A stretch of 64,000 nucleotides of DNA from Telmatactis stephensoni (taxonomy: Eukaryota > Cnidaria > Anthozoa > Actiniaria > Isophelliidae). The position numbers and the translations under genes are program-made. The notes under the pieces were generated by a model. The model ran no database searches. It was not told where the DNA came from and saw nothing but the letters and a program-made list of their open reading frames with translations. The stretch covers positions 2,089,001 through 2,153,000 of the forward strand of contig JALIZF010001939.1 in the NCBI GenBank assembly GCA_029948255.1, read 5' to 3'. This document shows, in pieces, positions 1 through 14,000 of this stretch. How positions within the stretch are numbered: position 1 is the first letter of the stretch; every line of letters starts with the position of its first letter.

Positions 1-121
1 AATAATTAATTAATAAATTACCTTAAAGGTGTTAATTCTTAATAACTTGTGGTTGAATTCATGAAATACAAAAAAGTATGTGTAGGTTGCCAGTATCTAT
101 TCATATCTACTGCATAATAAT

Positions 122-1699
122 CTATATGCAATTGACTCTCATGATGCTATTTTTAGTAACATTTCTTGCACCACAGAACTTCCTCCAAGCTCTGAGAGGT
201 ACAACTACCGAAGTGACATTGTCTTCTGCACCATACTGCAATGCACATGAAGTCAGTGAATTAGCAGCCTCCTCTGGATCAGTACATGTACGAATAATAA
301 ACCCTAGTTCATTCCCAGACATAACATGGGATACTCCATCAGTGTGTAATTCCAAGAATGCATCCACTGTGTGATCTATTTTTAGTAAAGTAGTTTCTGG
401 AGTTGCAATAACACCATATGGTTTTACATCAAAGTCTCCTATAGATCTTGTCATTGCCAATTTACCATTGACTCTTGGATGTGCATTCTGGTCTATCCAT
501 CCATTGTGTTTTTCAATTCTTTCCCGTTCATCCCTTCTAGATGGATGATGATCATTGGTTAAGCAGATAGTTTTTCCATCACGGCACAGCAAAGCTCTAC
601 TGTCCCCTACACTTGCTACTGCTAATTCTGAACCATCTTTTAGCAAAGTGACAGTGGCAGTGGTTCCGCCCCTTTCTATTGCTGAATCATATCCTTGAAT
701 TATAAAAATATCAAAAAATAAAAAATTAGCAAAACATATAAATAAATAGCAAGAAATAGTCACATAGCAATAGTAAATAAATTACTAAAATAGAGAAATG
801 TATAATTTTTCACGTGCACCAAAAAAAGCTTCGCACGTGAGTCAGTAAATTTTATTCACATTCCAGGGAGCCACACATAGACCTCGAATTGATGGCTATC
901 ACAAAGTATAAAGGCAATCATTTATAACCTCCAAAATATGCAAAAAGTTATTCTAACAATTGTGAAGTACCAGAGAGAGAATGACTCGAGAAGAAGTTGA
1001 TGCAACATTTACGTAGGCCCGACGGGGAATGTAATTTCCCGTTACTGGCCATGGACTTGATCTGTTACTATTAAAGGTAAGCTTAAGTTTACCTTGTTCG
1101 TTTACTAGCCATTTCAAATGCTTATGAAGCTCGAAATCACATTCCTCAAATGCCTCAACCAACACCTTTTCTAGATCCTTGTTTTTACGATGCAATCGTT
1201 GAACGATATGATGCAACTGCATTTGAACAAAGTCCACAGGCTCTGACCCGCCATGACCATCAAACACGGCAAAGTAATAGAAGTCCGGATCAAGTTCCAG
1301 TATTTGGAATCGATCCTCATTGTATTCTCGTTTTCCTTCATTAGTGCTAGCTCCTACAGAGTCCACAGATACATTGTGAAGGAAGGACTTAGCCTCTGCT
1401 TGATGCCAGGCTCCTAGATCATCAAAAGGACTAGAAGCGGTATCATCACCTCCACCATCACTCCATAGGCGAGGAGTGTTTGGCTTTTCACTGTTGGTCA
1501 AATTCGCTTGTGTTGCACTAGAACGCACTAAAATCCTACTCCGATACAAAAGAATCCTTCTGAGATTATTGAGGTTCTGTGTAGAGCAATTTCGTAGAGT
1601 TCTTGGATTTAAAATGCCCAAACTTCGACACCACATTTTGTTTACTGGTTTTGCTATCTTTTCTTGTCGTGTCGCATTAGTAGTTTTCATTCCGTGCAC
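122..1699 (-). CDS. PPM1K: PPM1K-like mitochondrial PP2C protein phosphatase
   Basis: Exons read on the minus strand are 1699-1093 and 693-122; they join in phase 1 and give 392 residues (human PPM1K is about 372). Residues 22-60 (from MWCRSLG) are Arg-rich with few acids, like a mitochondrial presequence. PP2C motifs are visible: NEDR near residue 127, VFDGHGG near 145 (metal-binding Asp), a GGTTATV strand, [18 protein letters not shown] and AEDN near the end. In the known family this Mn/Mg-dependent Ser/Thr phosphatase acts in the mitochondrial matrix and dephosphorylates branched-chain ketoacid dehydrogenase, so a role in branched-chain amino-acid breakdown is inferred. Either M1 or M22 could be the start; M22 would place the presequence at the very N-terminus. 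The single intron (694-1092) has a GTAAAC donor and an AAG acceptor. Another mitochondrial PP2C paralogue cannot be excluded. Confidence 0.92.
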
Positions 1700-2902
1700 T
1701 AGTGCACAAGGCGTTTTTACAAGCGTTTTGATTGGTCAATCAAAATTTTTCGGATATAACAACTAATTTGATTGGCTTTGAACCTGAGGAAAGTAGCGAT
1801 TGGCTTATATTTTTAGTACAGTGAATCTTTTCATTGGTCATTCAGAGTGACACTCCTCCAGCCGTTCCCTCAGATTCTTGAACTCTGTTGCATCAGACAA
1901 ATGTATTTCATTCATTCTTTGGACCTAATCTATTGTGTTTTCGCAAAGCGTGACAAACCTCCCGTGGAATGATCTCCTTGTTTTGAAACATTTTCTTTTC
2001 TTTTTTCTTTTTGGAGAGATAGTAGGAATAAAGAAAGGAAGAAGAGGAAGAAGAAGAAAAACGGAATCCTCTCGAGGTCTTCACCTTTGACGCCTGGAAT
2101 AGGTCCTAAAACGCTAAATACTCCTCGAACAAAATCCTTGCAAACTAGCGGGATTCCTTGGTTCGCTATTAGTTTTCGTTTTAATTTATTTTTTCACTTT
2201 CAACAATTAAGTTCCCACTTCGTTTCAGATTAGTCTTTTTTCGTCCTCTCTACTTTTAAAATTCCTTGCATTTTCATCCGGCATTACCATCACCTTCCTT
2301 TCTCTTTGGAAAATGTTTTTCAAATGTTACCTTTCAATTAATACTTAAGGTACAATAAATATTTATATTTACGATACCCTGCCATTACACAAACCACACA
2401 TACCAAGGTAACGAATTACGTCAAACCAATACATTTCATTGTATTGCAATAAAATTGATAAAATATTTACAGATGCGGTACGTTTGAAATGTTTCTTACA
2501 GATATTAAAAAGTTCAATTTTTTTTCCTTTCATAAAGTTTCTAACGATGCGTCCTTGTAAACAAGCAATCATGCTGTAAAACACACTGGGACACGCTCAT
2601 CTAGTGACGCTAACGGTCCCATTTAAGGTGTTTATGGCGTCAAGCACCTGCACCTAACGGATGTTGTCACTTTCGAAACGTAAACGTTTTTGCCGGCGTG
2701 TAAAAACACGTCTATTAATGCATGCGCGCGCATTATACTCATCGCTTTTTCGGAATGAACGCAATGCCATCTGCAGGCAATCTCAAGGTGAATTTAAATT
2801 GTGATGAATGGCCGGGTTTCTGTGCAAGCAAACTCACGCGTAAAGGTCGATCCGACACATTAAACGGACACGCTGTGAGTGTACACATTTCCGTCACATA
2901 AT

Positions 2903-3115
2903 TTAAAATTGTACTGAGAATTCAAGGAGTATTCAAGGACCCAAAAACGGTTTTTCACACAGTATTTTTATTAATGGTTTTACTTTTCCCTCACTTATAT
3001 GCAGAAGAAAAACGTGAATTTCTATGTTCCCCATCCCATTCAAGTCCCTTACCGGTTTTTTGTTAAAGGTATAAATTCAAGGAGTTTTCAAGGAGTTTAA
3101 GGAGTATCACGAACC
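2903..3115 (-). repeat. Dispersed repeat, copy 1 (unclassified)
   Basis: This stretch, rich in ATTCAAGGAG-type words, is the reverse complement of sequence near 43085-43335 and 49854-50104. Shared landmarks are the CTTGAATTC and AACTCCTTGAAAACTCC words, a GTCCCTTAA stretch and a poly-T-rich centre. No open reading frame or transposase signature is seen. It is probably a non-autonomous mobile element; the class is unknown. Confidence 0.55.
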
Positions 3116-3330
3116 CTGTAAAATTTATGTTTCTGATAGGGGAAAAGCCAAGTGCGAGGTTTTTTAATTAATGTTTATAGACAGATCACACTCTTTTCTT
3201 TCGACAGAAAATGGAGAACGAAGAATACTAAATTTTATCTTTCTACAATGCACTAGACAAGAAGCAGCGTGTCTTGAAGCGATTTAAAATTTTATGTGAG
3301 AGATCAAGATTGCAGTTTCAAAGTTTTCCA

Positions 3331-3446
3331 TTTATAGACCGACCACACCCTAATCCACACCCTCATCGTTGAAACAGTTACGAGGTCATTGCTGAAGCAG
3401 CAAGACCGCCTGGACACCAAAGATTAGGGTGTGGTCGGTCTCTAAA
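3331..3446. mobile_element. Short inverted-repeat element (MITE-like)
   Basis: Arms 3331-3354 and 3423-3446 are reverse complements at 23 of 24 positions (core GACCGACCACACCCTAAT). The total length is 116 bp with a 68-bp non-coding centre. The size and terminal inverted repeats fit a MITE; the superfamily is not clear. Confidence 0.6.
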
Positions 3447-4116
3447 TCTGGAAAACAGGTTATATTGCTACGGATAAAGAGCACAATCTTTTATACAGAA
3501 ACATCTAGTTTGCTCCCACAATAGACACTTTTAGGGAAGTTCGAATATCCAAATGACTATGGATGTGCCTTGTCAAGACCCAAAGGGTAACTCACCCTCC
3601 TTGCCGCCCTTTCTAACTCCCCCCGATTACTTCACAGGGACTCATTCAGGGACAAGCACCGGGCAAAATTATTGACCGGCTGTGGAGGTAAGCTCAGGCG
3701 TCCCCGTCGCGGCGCACGAATCCCTGACGGCTGAAATCTGAGCCTACTGTGGAGGTGACTTTGGTGGGTTTTACCCGGCTGTCTTGGGCAACTGTTGGTA
3801 ATAAATATCTCTATTTTTGCTCTGGTGTCACAGCTGCTTCGCATAAGGGCTGAATAACTGAAAAACGTCGGCTCGCAGGTAAAGTGAAGAATTTTAATAA
3901 ACATGACCACCACCATTTCTTACTTACAAATTTATTCCTAAAACAGTTTATAATAATTGATATACTATTCCAAACATCGCAAACTATAAACGATGCGCTT
4001 AGTGTGTTCTGTTTTTCTTTATCATCCGAACAGCTTGTTGGGTTGACTTGTTCTGTGTGATTAATCTGTAAATGGATAGAAAAACGCAAATTAATTAGTA
4101 GTGACTTAATAAAAAA

Positions 4117-4340
4117 GTAAAGGACTATATTTAGCGTCGGTAGTTCCTGTGGCACAAGCTAATCTTCAAGGAAGCAGATGGTGCGCTCTTTAACCCCTCT
4201 CTCTACCCTTTTAATGGTATTTAAAGCTACTTAATGCCACACAGCATGGAAAGAAGTCAAAACAAGCGTGACGTCACTGGGAATCGAACTCGGGACCTCT
4301 TGCATCAGAAAGCCGCGCACTAACCGAGCTGCACTTGCTC
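4117..4340 (-). mobile_element. tRNA-headed SINE-like element, family 2
   Basis: Read on the minus strand, the head carries pol III box A-like and box B-like words (GAGTTCGATTCC type) followed by a unique body and an A-rich end. The same element recurs at 6384-6605, 41192-41453, 47961-48222 and 54648-54918, all in minus orientation. It lies just downstream of MSH6. Confidence 0.65.
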
Positions 4341-4656
4341 GTATTAAGACCCGGGCAGACGATGCAGTTGTCCTTGCAACGATTTGCAGCATTGCAAGCA
4401 ACACATCTGCACCGTGTATCCATCCTTGTGCACAACAATTGGAGGCTTAAGGATTCAGTCCTACTTCTGCAACTTCTTTTGCAACGTTGCGCCCAACATT
4501 ACAGGGGTGGACACATGGTGCATCTGTGTTGCGCGCAATGTTACAGAAAAGTTTCACCATGTTTCTGGGTCTTAGAAATACTGCATATTACTTATGTGGG
4601 ATGGCCACATAAATGATTTGTTATAGGAAGGAATGTATGAATAAAGAAGCATATAA

Positions 4657-7600
4657 TTACTTGAAGAGCTTGACTTCGTCTAAAGTTTCTTCGAATTCCC
4701 TGGCTTTGTGCACAGCAACTGAGATTATCTAAAATTGAAAAAAAAAGATGAAAAAAGAATTAAAGAGACGAAAGAAAAAGATGACTCCTCCAGTTAACAC
4801 TTTTGATTCAACATAACGAATGCTTACGCACTTCACTACTCTAAAACACGGAGGCTTTCCATCCCTGGAAGGGCGTAACGTGACAGAGTAACAACAAATG
4901 AAGCGCAAACCAACAAGCAACTACTGCCCAAAATGTATTCACGATTTGGAGGGTAGGACCAAGAGTAAACTATCGGAAATGTCTGCATCGGAGGCTTGCA
5001 ATGAATGTAATTGGGGGAGGGGGGGAAATTTAACTATCAGGAAATGAGAAATGTTCTGAAATATGATCGAGCATTATTCGGTGCATTTCAACGTACCCGT
5101 TTCAGACTCTGTGCTAATCGTGTACCAAACCCGCAACCCGAACCTGAAGCCGGCGTGGTGCTAATAACAACAAGAAGTATTTCTGAGCGGAAACAAATTC
5201 ATACCTCATCAGGAATGCCAGCAAGTCGTGCAGCGTTGAAGCCATAACTCTTTGGACAATCACCTTTCACAAACTTGTAGAGAAAGGTGATGGTTTCTTT
5301 GCTTGGGTCACCCTCTTCGTCATCGTTCTCGACCATACACGCCTTGAGGAGAACAACATTATGCTCAAAATGAGTCAAAAGCTTCACGCAAAATACCAGG
5401 ATTCAGTCTTAATGTACTGAGTGTTAATTAGCGGCACTCGTTTACAAAATAAACGTACTTGGAAGTGGTTAGTCTGTGTGTGTTGCTTGCCCTCTTGTAG
5501 CCGGCGCTGTTACAAGGTGCAATATTTTTGCAGCATGTCTCGCAATGGCGATGCAAAACAATTGCAAAAGGGTGACACGATGCAATCCCGAAAGTGCACG
5601 TGAAGTTTGTTTTCTCAGGCCAACAAAGATACTTAAGTAACTGCATGAAAGTCAAATTTCCCATTTTCTACTTTTGCAGAATTTCATTCCACCGACACGA
5701 CTCCAACTTCGTCTTACCATATGTCCCAGGCGAACATTAGGGTCACTCGCAAATTCTTCGACCAAGGAATGATAGTGGGTAGAGAAGAGTGTTCTACAAC
5801 GAATCTTGGTAGACAGTTCTCGCACTACAGCGCATGCAATAGCCGTACCATCAAATGTTGCAGTCCCTCGACCTGGGAATAAAACAAAACGAGAGTTGAA
5901 CAGAGAATTTGAAAATAAGAACTATTGTTGTGATAAAAAAAGAAAGTGTTCCATAATTGTCTTCTTTATGAACAAAGACCGAAGTAATAAATTGTTTTAA
6001 ATGAAAATAAATTTGTATACATTTTTTAAAAGGCTCTGAGTGGCTCTTAACTATCTGTCAGTACTTTTTGTCGCATCTTCACACCCCTCCCTCTTTTGAG
6101 CTGCTAACCACTGAACATTTGAAGTGAAAACAAAAGCCAATATTCTTACCAAGTTCGTCCAGTAAAACGAGTGAGTTAGCAGTTGAGTGCCGCAAGATGG
6201 TCGACGTCTCGCTCAGCTCGACAAAGAATGTACTCTCCCCTGGAAGGAACAACAAATTGTGTAATTTTTTAGCTGATTGTAACGTGGTTTTAGCTCAATC
6301 CTAGTCGAGATCTGGTTCTTAAAGAACTTGCCCCCTTTTAGAAACCGCACGTAAGGTACGAGTACACGTGAAGCTAAAAAAAAGGTAAAGCACTATATTT
6401 ATCGTCAGTAGTTCCTTCAGCTAGAAGCAAAGCTAGAAGCTGGTCTCATTCTACCCCTCTCTCTCCATCGTGCTCCGTTTTAAGGGTATTTGAAGCTAAT
6501 TAAAGCTACACGGAGAGGAAAAAAGTCGAAACAAGGATGTGAAGTCACTGAGGACCGACCTCGGGACCTCTCGCACCGAAAGTCGCGCACTAACCAACTT
6601 AACACAACGACTTAAATTAACATTTTTTGCAAACTGAAGGGAAAATTGTACACAATTCTCAACAAAGATAATTAGAAATTGCACATTTAAAGGTATTAGC
6701 TTTTAGCAAAGGCAAAATAGTTGTAAATCCTCAGAAAAGCAGAAGAATTTGAATTTGAATTACTACCTGCCATAATCCTATCATGTGCTCCTAATCTAGT
6801 GAATACGCGGTCTACTGGAGTAAGACGACACTTTTCTGCAGGTACATAACAACCCTAATAACAAGAGAAGAAAAGTTCTTATTAAGATATGGGTTTCAAT
6901 AAGGATTGAAGTAAGCAGCTGCCCAAGATTTTATAGCCTGCTGCAGTTTCTGTAAGCTTACCTAGTTCTGTAAGCCGTGGAACCCTCCCCCAAGCTACAC
7001 CCTTGTATGGTAGCTGTTGTTGTTGATGTTGTTGATGATGATGATGATAATGATGATGATGATGATTCATAATGATGATAGTACTTGCTATTAGAACGAT
7101 TTCACATAACTCACTTTTAGATGCAAATGAATAAAATCAAGAGATATGCTCTCTTGATAAAATAGTATGCAAATGATAAAATAGCATGTTAATGATGTAA
7201 ACGCACAAAACCGCACGCATGGCACGCAACTAGTTGACAAGATTGCTGTGAAATTTATAGTTACCGAGTTTACATTTATAACGCTTTTCAAATGAGTTTG
7301 AATTTATGTTGTTCGTTTGTATGATTCATCATGCTCATCTCACCGAAGTTTGCAGTTTTGTGCGTTTGCACATTAAACATGCTATATTATATTACTCATT
7401 TGCATCTAAAAGTGAGTTATGTGAAATCGTTCTATTTTCTTACTAATTGTGCCATAATTGTAATTAGTCCAGCTTGTCTCATGAGTGTAGACTTTCCACC
7501 CATATTTGGGCCTGTAACCAGCACACACAAGCTGTTTGCATTCTGTGTTTCTCCTTCAGCATCATCATTTGTCTGTTAAACGATAAAGCAAAATGTAACT

Positions 7601-8035
7601 AGTATGGAAGGAAGGTGGAAATCTGTGATACCCAAACTTGTAAAAATAGAGCAGATTCCCAGGAATTCCCTGGTTAGACCCAGGGAAGCCCCATGTTTGA
7701 CCCAAGCTTGAAATTGACAGTTTTTTCCTGTCAAAAACTCTATCTCATCTGGTAGATCTACTTTTTGCAATGATTCCAACAACTTATATTACATTGGCTA
7801 AATGTTACAGGAATGTTTTGCCATTTTACAGGCTGCAACTAAAGTGACTGTTTTAAAATACATCATTGCAGCCTTGTATATGATGCCAAAAAGATATTGC
7901 TCCCCCATGTAAAAGCGCAGAACCCAAAATACTTACATCTGCAATACCAACTACAGTATCATTAGGGATAAAGTCGCCACCACTGAATGTACGTGAAATA
8001 CAAGGATGACGTCCTTCTCGGATCTCGAGGAATGG
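4657..8035 (-). CDS. MSH6: MSH6 exons 34-40: ATPase domain (MutS V)
   Basis: Exons are 8035-7937, 7572-7444, 6854-6767, 6239-6150, 5872-5718, 5342-5205 and 4728-4657. Exon 35 carries the P-loop GPNMGGKST; exons 37/38 carry [17 protein letters not shown] and [12 protein letters not shown] (Walker B and signature), then [11 protein letters not shown]; exon 39 carries [14 protein letters not shown]. These are the ABC-type ATPase elements that MutS-alpha uses for nucleotide switching. The last exon ends [17 protein letters not shown] and stop. Human MSH6 continues for roughly 25 more residues, so an additional last exon is possible (see findings). Confidence 0.96.
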
Positions 8036-11000
8036 CTGTAAAGAGTAAAATGAATGCAACAATCACTGTTACTGTTTTAAAATAAAATAATACTGTAATT
8101 CATTGATAAGCACGTTCATAGTGACCAAAACACTGGAAAGAGTTAAGGCAATAAAGTTATATCAGTCTCTGGGTCTTCCAGATCTTCTCACAAACCAAAT
8201 TTAATCAACAAGAGATTTTGAATGAGTGCATGAAGTAATGACCCCACAAGCCTTAGACGTTTTCTTGTGTATAAATAAACAAAAGAAATTTATTGTTTAA
8301 TTCAGTATCATGGTAACTTTAGTCTTTTCTCCTCAAGTCAACTAGTTCTCAGATTATTACCTGAACAGTGCCATCAGTTGATTTTTGTGGAAGTACAATT
8401 TCAGGTCTACACATTGCTCCTTCTCCCTGTGAACTGATCAAAAACCTTTGATATGAACCTCATTTACCTACAATCCTTTTCTATGGCAAGGCAATTCCCT
8501 TAATCTTGTCACGCGGACTGATTATTCTGGGTACGGCACCCCTATCAGGCCAACATGTTTTCTGTTCACACGACGATAATTGTGATGCACCAGACACCCC
8601 CTAGCGCCATACAAGATGACATCATCAGATTCCATTGTTAGGAGGCCACCATCTTGGATGTGACATCATCATCTCTCAAGAGGCCTATTTGGGACACCCC
8701 CTTTGCAACATCCTGGATCCGCCCCTGGTGGGTGCTGTGCTAAAAATAATGATGGGTGGGTCTGCATGCCCAGAATAATAAGGGGTGTCATGCCCTAAAA
8801 TGTTGTCATGTAGAACAGTCTATAGACACAATGCTCTAGAGTGTATATTTTCATTTTCATTGAAGACTAGGTCTAAAAGCAAGCAAATGGTTTACCTGTA
8901 TGTTGTCAAGGACATGAGTGCATCAAGAACAGCAAGGCATTGTACTGCTTTGTCCCACATATCATAACTACGAGATAAAAGTTTAAGTCATGTGAAGTTA
9001 ATACACAGATTAGTGAGTGAACTAGTTAGGGCTGCATTGGTGTATAACTATTCTAAGCAGTCTTAGCTCTCAAAGACATTATTCAGATTGTATTCCAACT
9101 CAAGCTGATGTTATGCTTGTCTTGTTTAGCTTATAAAGTCAAACCTCCTGATTGTAAGCTATGACTCTCACAATGTCAAGTCTAGGTGGTTGCTTACAGA
9201 AGATGAATGCCTGCAAGAGGTTTCACCTAAAGTGATTTGAACCAGAAACTCAGTTTTTATACTTAAAAAACTGGTCCCTTTAAAGGTAGTAGCTTAGGAG
9301 GGACTCGCAAGGGAAGTTTTGACCATATATTAAGTTTCCTAATGTCAACTCACTGAGCGTCAAATTTCTGGAATACTGTCCTCATGGTATCCTTTAGTGC
9401 AACATCGCGACGTTCCTCAGCATCTGTTAATGTGGCCAAGTGGTCCTCTATCTCTGATGTCCAGTATCTGCGAAAGCCTTTCTTCTGTGACTGCAGGTTG
9501 TAGTTATCTGGGGTGTGTTTAGAGGCTGAATCTGGTACTTCAAGTTGGTAACGGTTCTTGGCTTTAAAGAGAAAGATTACCAAAAGGTCTCAATACCACA
9601 AATAATGAAATAACTAATTCATAAACACTTTTGGTGGAACATTAAATGCTACTGAACATCATCTTCAGCCATGTGAGTAAAATTACAAAGTAAAAGAGAT
9701 ATACATTGTATTCTTATACAAATGTATTAAAGATAATTTTTTACTGAAATGGTAATATCAAATGAATGTGAAAGCTCACTGCATGATGGCAGTTTGACGG
9801 ACAATATAATTATGTCTACTGCTGGCCTACCTGTGCCCCAGTAACCAATCGTCTGAAAAAAAAAAAAAACATTTATCAAGGACATTAAATAATATTTCTG
9901 AAAACTGGGAATTAAATAAACCATCATCTTCATGTACTCACTCTACAGCTTAATCTTTTACGCTGCTTGTCAAGATACTGGTCAAACCAGTTTTTACAGA
10001 TTTTAATGTCATCCAAAGCTTCATCGTATGGTGCATTGACTCCTAAATAAACAGAACCCATCAAACCTTACACATTCTCAAGTTATTTTAAGATTATTAG
10101 TGCTCTGCACTATTTGGTGTCAACTTTGATATTAATAATTAGACTCTATCTACAGTATAATGGGCATAAAATCAATCCAGATGGGAAAGTTGTAATGTTT
10201 GAATGCAATGATTGCACTGACTACAGATCTCACCAGTTACTGCATTTTGGACAACTATGCACTGTTACTACTCTAGACACAATATGAAATTATACTTAAT
10301 AATTATTTGATTATTAGTTTTACCTGGTTTAGGAACAATAACACCATCTTTCTTGGCCTTGGCATGATCAAAGGCATTCTGAAAGGAAGATAAATTATTA
10401 CAATGATATCAATGGTCTCAACAGAACAAAAGAAGAAAATACTAGCTGGCTTCATGTTTCTTGATGAATTTGATCATCATCATCTCAGAAATCATTATCA
10501 TCACCAATCTCAGCAGCATCATATGACATGTCCTCACAACCACCACCACTACCACCATCATCATCATAATCACCATCATCCATCATCAGCTCATCATCAT
10601 ATCATCACCACATCACACCAACCATCACATCATCTCATCCATCATCAAACCATCATCACCATCATCATCATCATCATCATCACCATCATAATCACCATCA
10701 TCATCATCACCCTCATCAGCATCATCACCACTCTCAGCAGCATCATATGACGTCCTCGCCACCACCACTACCACCATCACCATCACCTTCATCATCACCC
10801 TCATCAGCATCATCACCACTCTCAGCAGCATCATATGACGTCCTCACAACCACCACTACCGCCACCACCATCATCATCATCACTCTCAGCAGCATCATAT
10901 GTCATGTCCTAACAACAACCACCATCATCATCATCATTTGCACTAACCTTGAAGAAATCCAGAGCTTCATGAAGCTCAGGAAACTTTCCAGATAATTTTG

Positions 11001-14000
11001 AATTTTCATAGCTTGCTACTCTCTTCAGAAGCTTGGAACTGGAATCCAAGAAGTAAGGATTAAAACATTTGAGGGAAAATTGATTGAAAAAATATTACTA
11101 CTTACTTGAAATCATTGATATGCTCTTTAAACACCTTGATTATAGAACAAGCATTTGAAAACCCTTCTAGTGTGCTAAGGAAATCTGTTATCTTACGTTT
11201 ACTGAAGCACAAACAAAACACATGCAGTTGGGCAGAGGAATTTTGTTTTATTAACAAAAGTATAATCAACTTCATCAGTGTGCAAGCTAAGTTGTACAGC
11301 CTGTAGGAAAGACTTCATAAACCATGGTACCACATTAATCACAAGGGTTTTCTGTCTCCTATTCACTCCCTCCTTCCCTCTTACATTCCTACCTCATACT
11401 TTCCCTCTCTTTCCTCACTTCCATCCCTCTTTCTCACCTCCTTCTTCCCTTCCTCCCTCCTTCCATCTTTTCCATTACTCTTTCTCCTTCCATCCTTTCC
11501 ATTACTCTCTCTCCTTCCATCCTTTCTTATCCATCCCCTCCCCTTCTCCTTCCCTCCTTTCTTCCTTACCTCCCAATCATCCCTCTCTCCCTCCTACCCT
11601 CTTTCCTCCCTTCCATCCCTCCCTCCCTCCTTCCCTTTCTTTCCTTCTGTCCTACCCTCTTTCCTACTTTCCCTCTTTCGTCCCTTCATTCCCTCTTGCC
11701 TCTTTCTCCCCCCTTACTTTCCTTCCCTTTTCCTCCTTCATGACCCTTCCTCCCTTTCCTCTTTCCCTTCCCTATTTTTTTCTTTGTCCCTTCTCACTTC
11801 TTTCTCTGACTCTCTTTTGAAACTATAATTTATGAGAAACAACTGACTCCAACAGAAACAGGAGTTTTCAGTATCTACCTGTAAGTGTCTTCATTGTACA
11901 ATATTGCTCTGCCATCAGGATGATTATGAGCTCTTGTATGTGAACCCATACTATGAATCCTACATAATAACAAAACATGTTACATTGAACTCCCTCAATA
12001 CAGACACCCCTGTAAGGCAGACAACTCTCTAAGGCAAACACATTTGCCAGATCCCAGCCTTATTACATGTCTATATTGTCTGTAACAAAACTCCCTCTAA
12101 GCCAGACATCTCTTAAGGTAGACACCAAGAACTGGTCATGAAATTGTCCACCTTAGAGGGAGTTCACTGTATCATTAGTATAGGTAATCATACAGATTAT
12201 CGTTCAGTTTGGAATTAATTCACACTAGTGTGTTTTTCGAAGAGTATCAAAATTGCACGAGCCTGTAGGGTGATGTATGTATGTGAACATTTTGCCTCAT
12301 ACATGCACTGAACTTGCTGTGACCCTCAGCATCTCTCAGGCTATGACTGGTATTGATTGTATGACTAAGGCATTTGAGTTGTGAAGGGAGGGGGATTAGA
12401 GAGGAAAGGAGTTGGAAAATGGAAAACATTGAGTTGAAAAATGGTAGTGGGAAAGGGGAAAGAGAAATGATTGAGAGATATGTCTCAAATGGACTCTTCA
12501 GGAACATTATTTGTTCTATTCTACAAATCCTCACTTTCTCAGCAGTCTTTCCAAGTCAGGTAGTGATTTTAGGGTCTCTTTAACATCTGCAACAGCACCA
12601 GGTATGGCCATAAGGTCTTCTATAGCATTTAATCTAAAACCACAGGCATCAGAGCTTAGTATATTGAGTAAAATTTGTGAGTGCTTTCAGCGATGAGTAG
12701 AGAATGACCTTAAGATAATCAATGCAAGGTTCATGAAACAATTCACATTTGCCGATGTCAGCCAATGAGAAACTGAGACAAAGGCTATCAGCTATATAGC
12801 CCCAGACGACAAGAACATATACACTGATAAAGATCACTGAATGGGAACTGAAAGAATTTCTAAAACTTCTCAATAGTAGGTGATTACGAACATAATGATA
12901 AATTATACTTATCATCAAATTACCTGTCATTGATTGAAGAAGGATTACAAAGTGGTGCACACAACCATTGTTTAAACAGCCGTTTTCCTGTACCAAACAA
13001 TCACATAAATCAAGCTAGCAATACATTTTGAAATTCTCTCTCTCACACTGTGGCAACACAATGTTAGATTTTGTAGCAGAGAAAAATTGCAGAGGCTATC
13101 ACCACACTGCACATTCAATATGAGGAATGCAAATTATGTCAAAATGTTGCAGACAAAAAATCAAACTTTTGAACTTTCTGAAACATTTGTTGTGAGTAGT
13201 CATGTGTCCCTGATGTACACCCCCCCTGAATGTGCCCCTAATATAGACCAACTAACCAAATGCTGTACTACAGCAGTCCATTCTCTCTAGTAACGTTCCA
13301 TCTGTACTTGTATCAGTACCACAAGGTAGGACATCTAGGTTGGTCAGAGTGACATCATCTAGAATCTAAAACAAAGCAGCACAAGGTATAGGTTATTACA
13401 GCTGAATCAACTAAGGTCTCCATGTACTACTATGTGCACTATTACAATCTCTCATTACCAGCTCTTAAGCCAAGATTTCATGAACAATGGAAGCAGAAGC
13501 AGAAGCAATATACGCAGACTGAGTGATGCACCATTCACTTCCTTTTTACACACCAAAGAGAGAAATTAAATGCAACACTAAATCTGCATTTGTTGCTTCC
13601 TCTTCTCCTTTTATTGCTCATCAAAACCAGACTTTACTGTCCAGCTTATAGAAAAATCAAAGTAAATACAGGAATTTCCCCCAAGTCAAACCCTCTTGGC
13701 AGCAGCTTGATCTCTTATGGTCTACCTTAGAAAGGAGTCAACAGTGAACACCATACTCATTTCTTACGGTCTGAACACCTTAAAGAGGAGTCAATCTTAT
13801 ATAGCGAGCTCCTCCTTTCTCAATTGGGCACAACCCCATAAGGTTGATAAACAATAAGAACTGGTCAATAACAACAAAGAAGGATTACCATGCGCTGACG
13901 TCCCTCTGCAAAGTTGCCTCCACTCTTATCTACCTGCACACAATCAAGTGGCTGATATTTCTGCAAAATAAGAGCACAACAAAGTCTGTCATTCCTTGAT

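Larger units (their letters stand above)
1770..4656. other. Intergenic stretch between PPM1K and the MSH6 3' end
   Basis: I see no convincing coding exon on either strand, apart from a weak candidate alternative last MSH6 exon at 3999-4065. The stretch holds a dispersed repeat (2903-3115), a small inverted-repeat element (3331-3446) and a SINE-like copy (4117-4340). The part at 4360-4575 resembles the repeat at 59919-60123. The 200 bp upstream of PPM1K presumably hold its promoter; no strong motif was recognised there. Confidence 0.5.

Noticed and set aside
2369..2584. 71-codon minus-strand frame
   Set aside because: No recognisable domain, no splice context and AT-rich composition like the surrounding intergenic sequence.
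10403..10995. His-rich and Asp-rich open frames
   Set aside because: CAT-type microsatellite inside an MSH6 intron.
11278..11820. 180-codon Pro/Ser/Phe-rich open frame
   Set aside because: Pyrimidine microsatellite in an MSH6 intron; no domain and no splice support.
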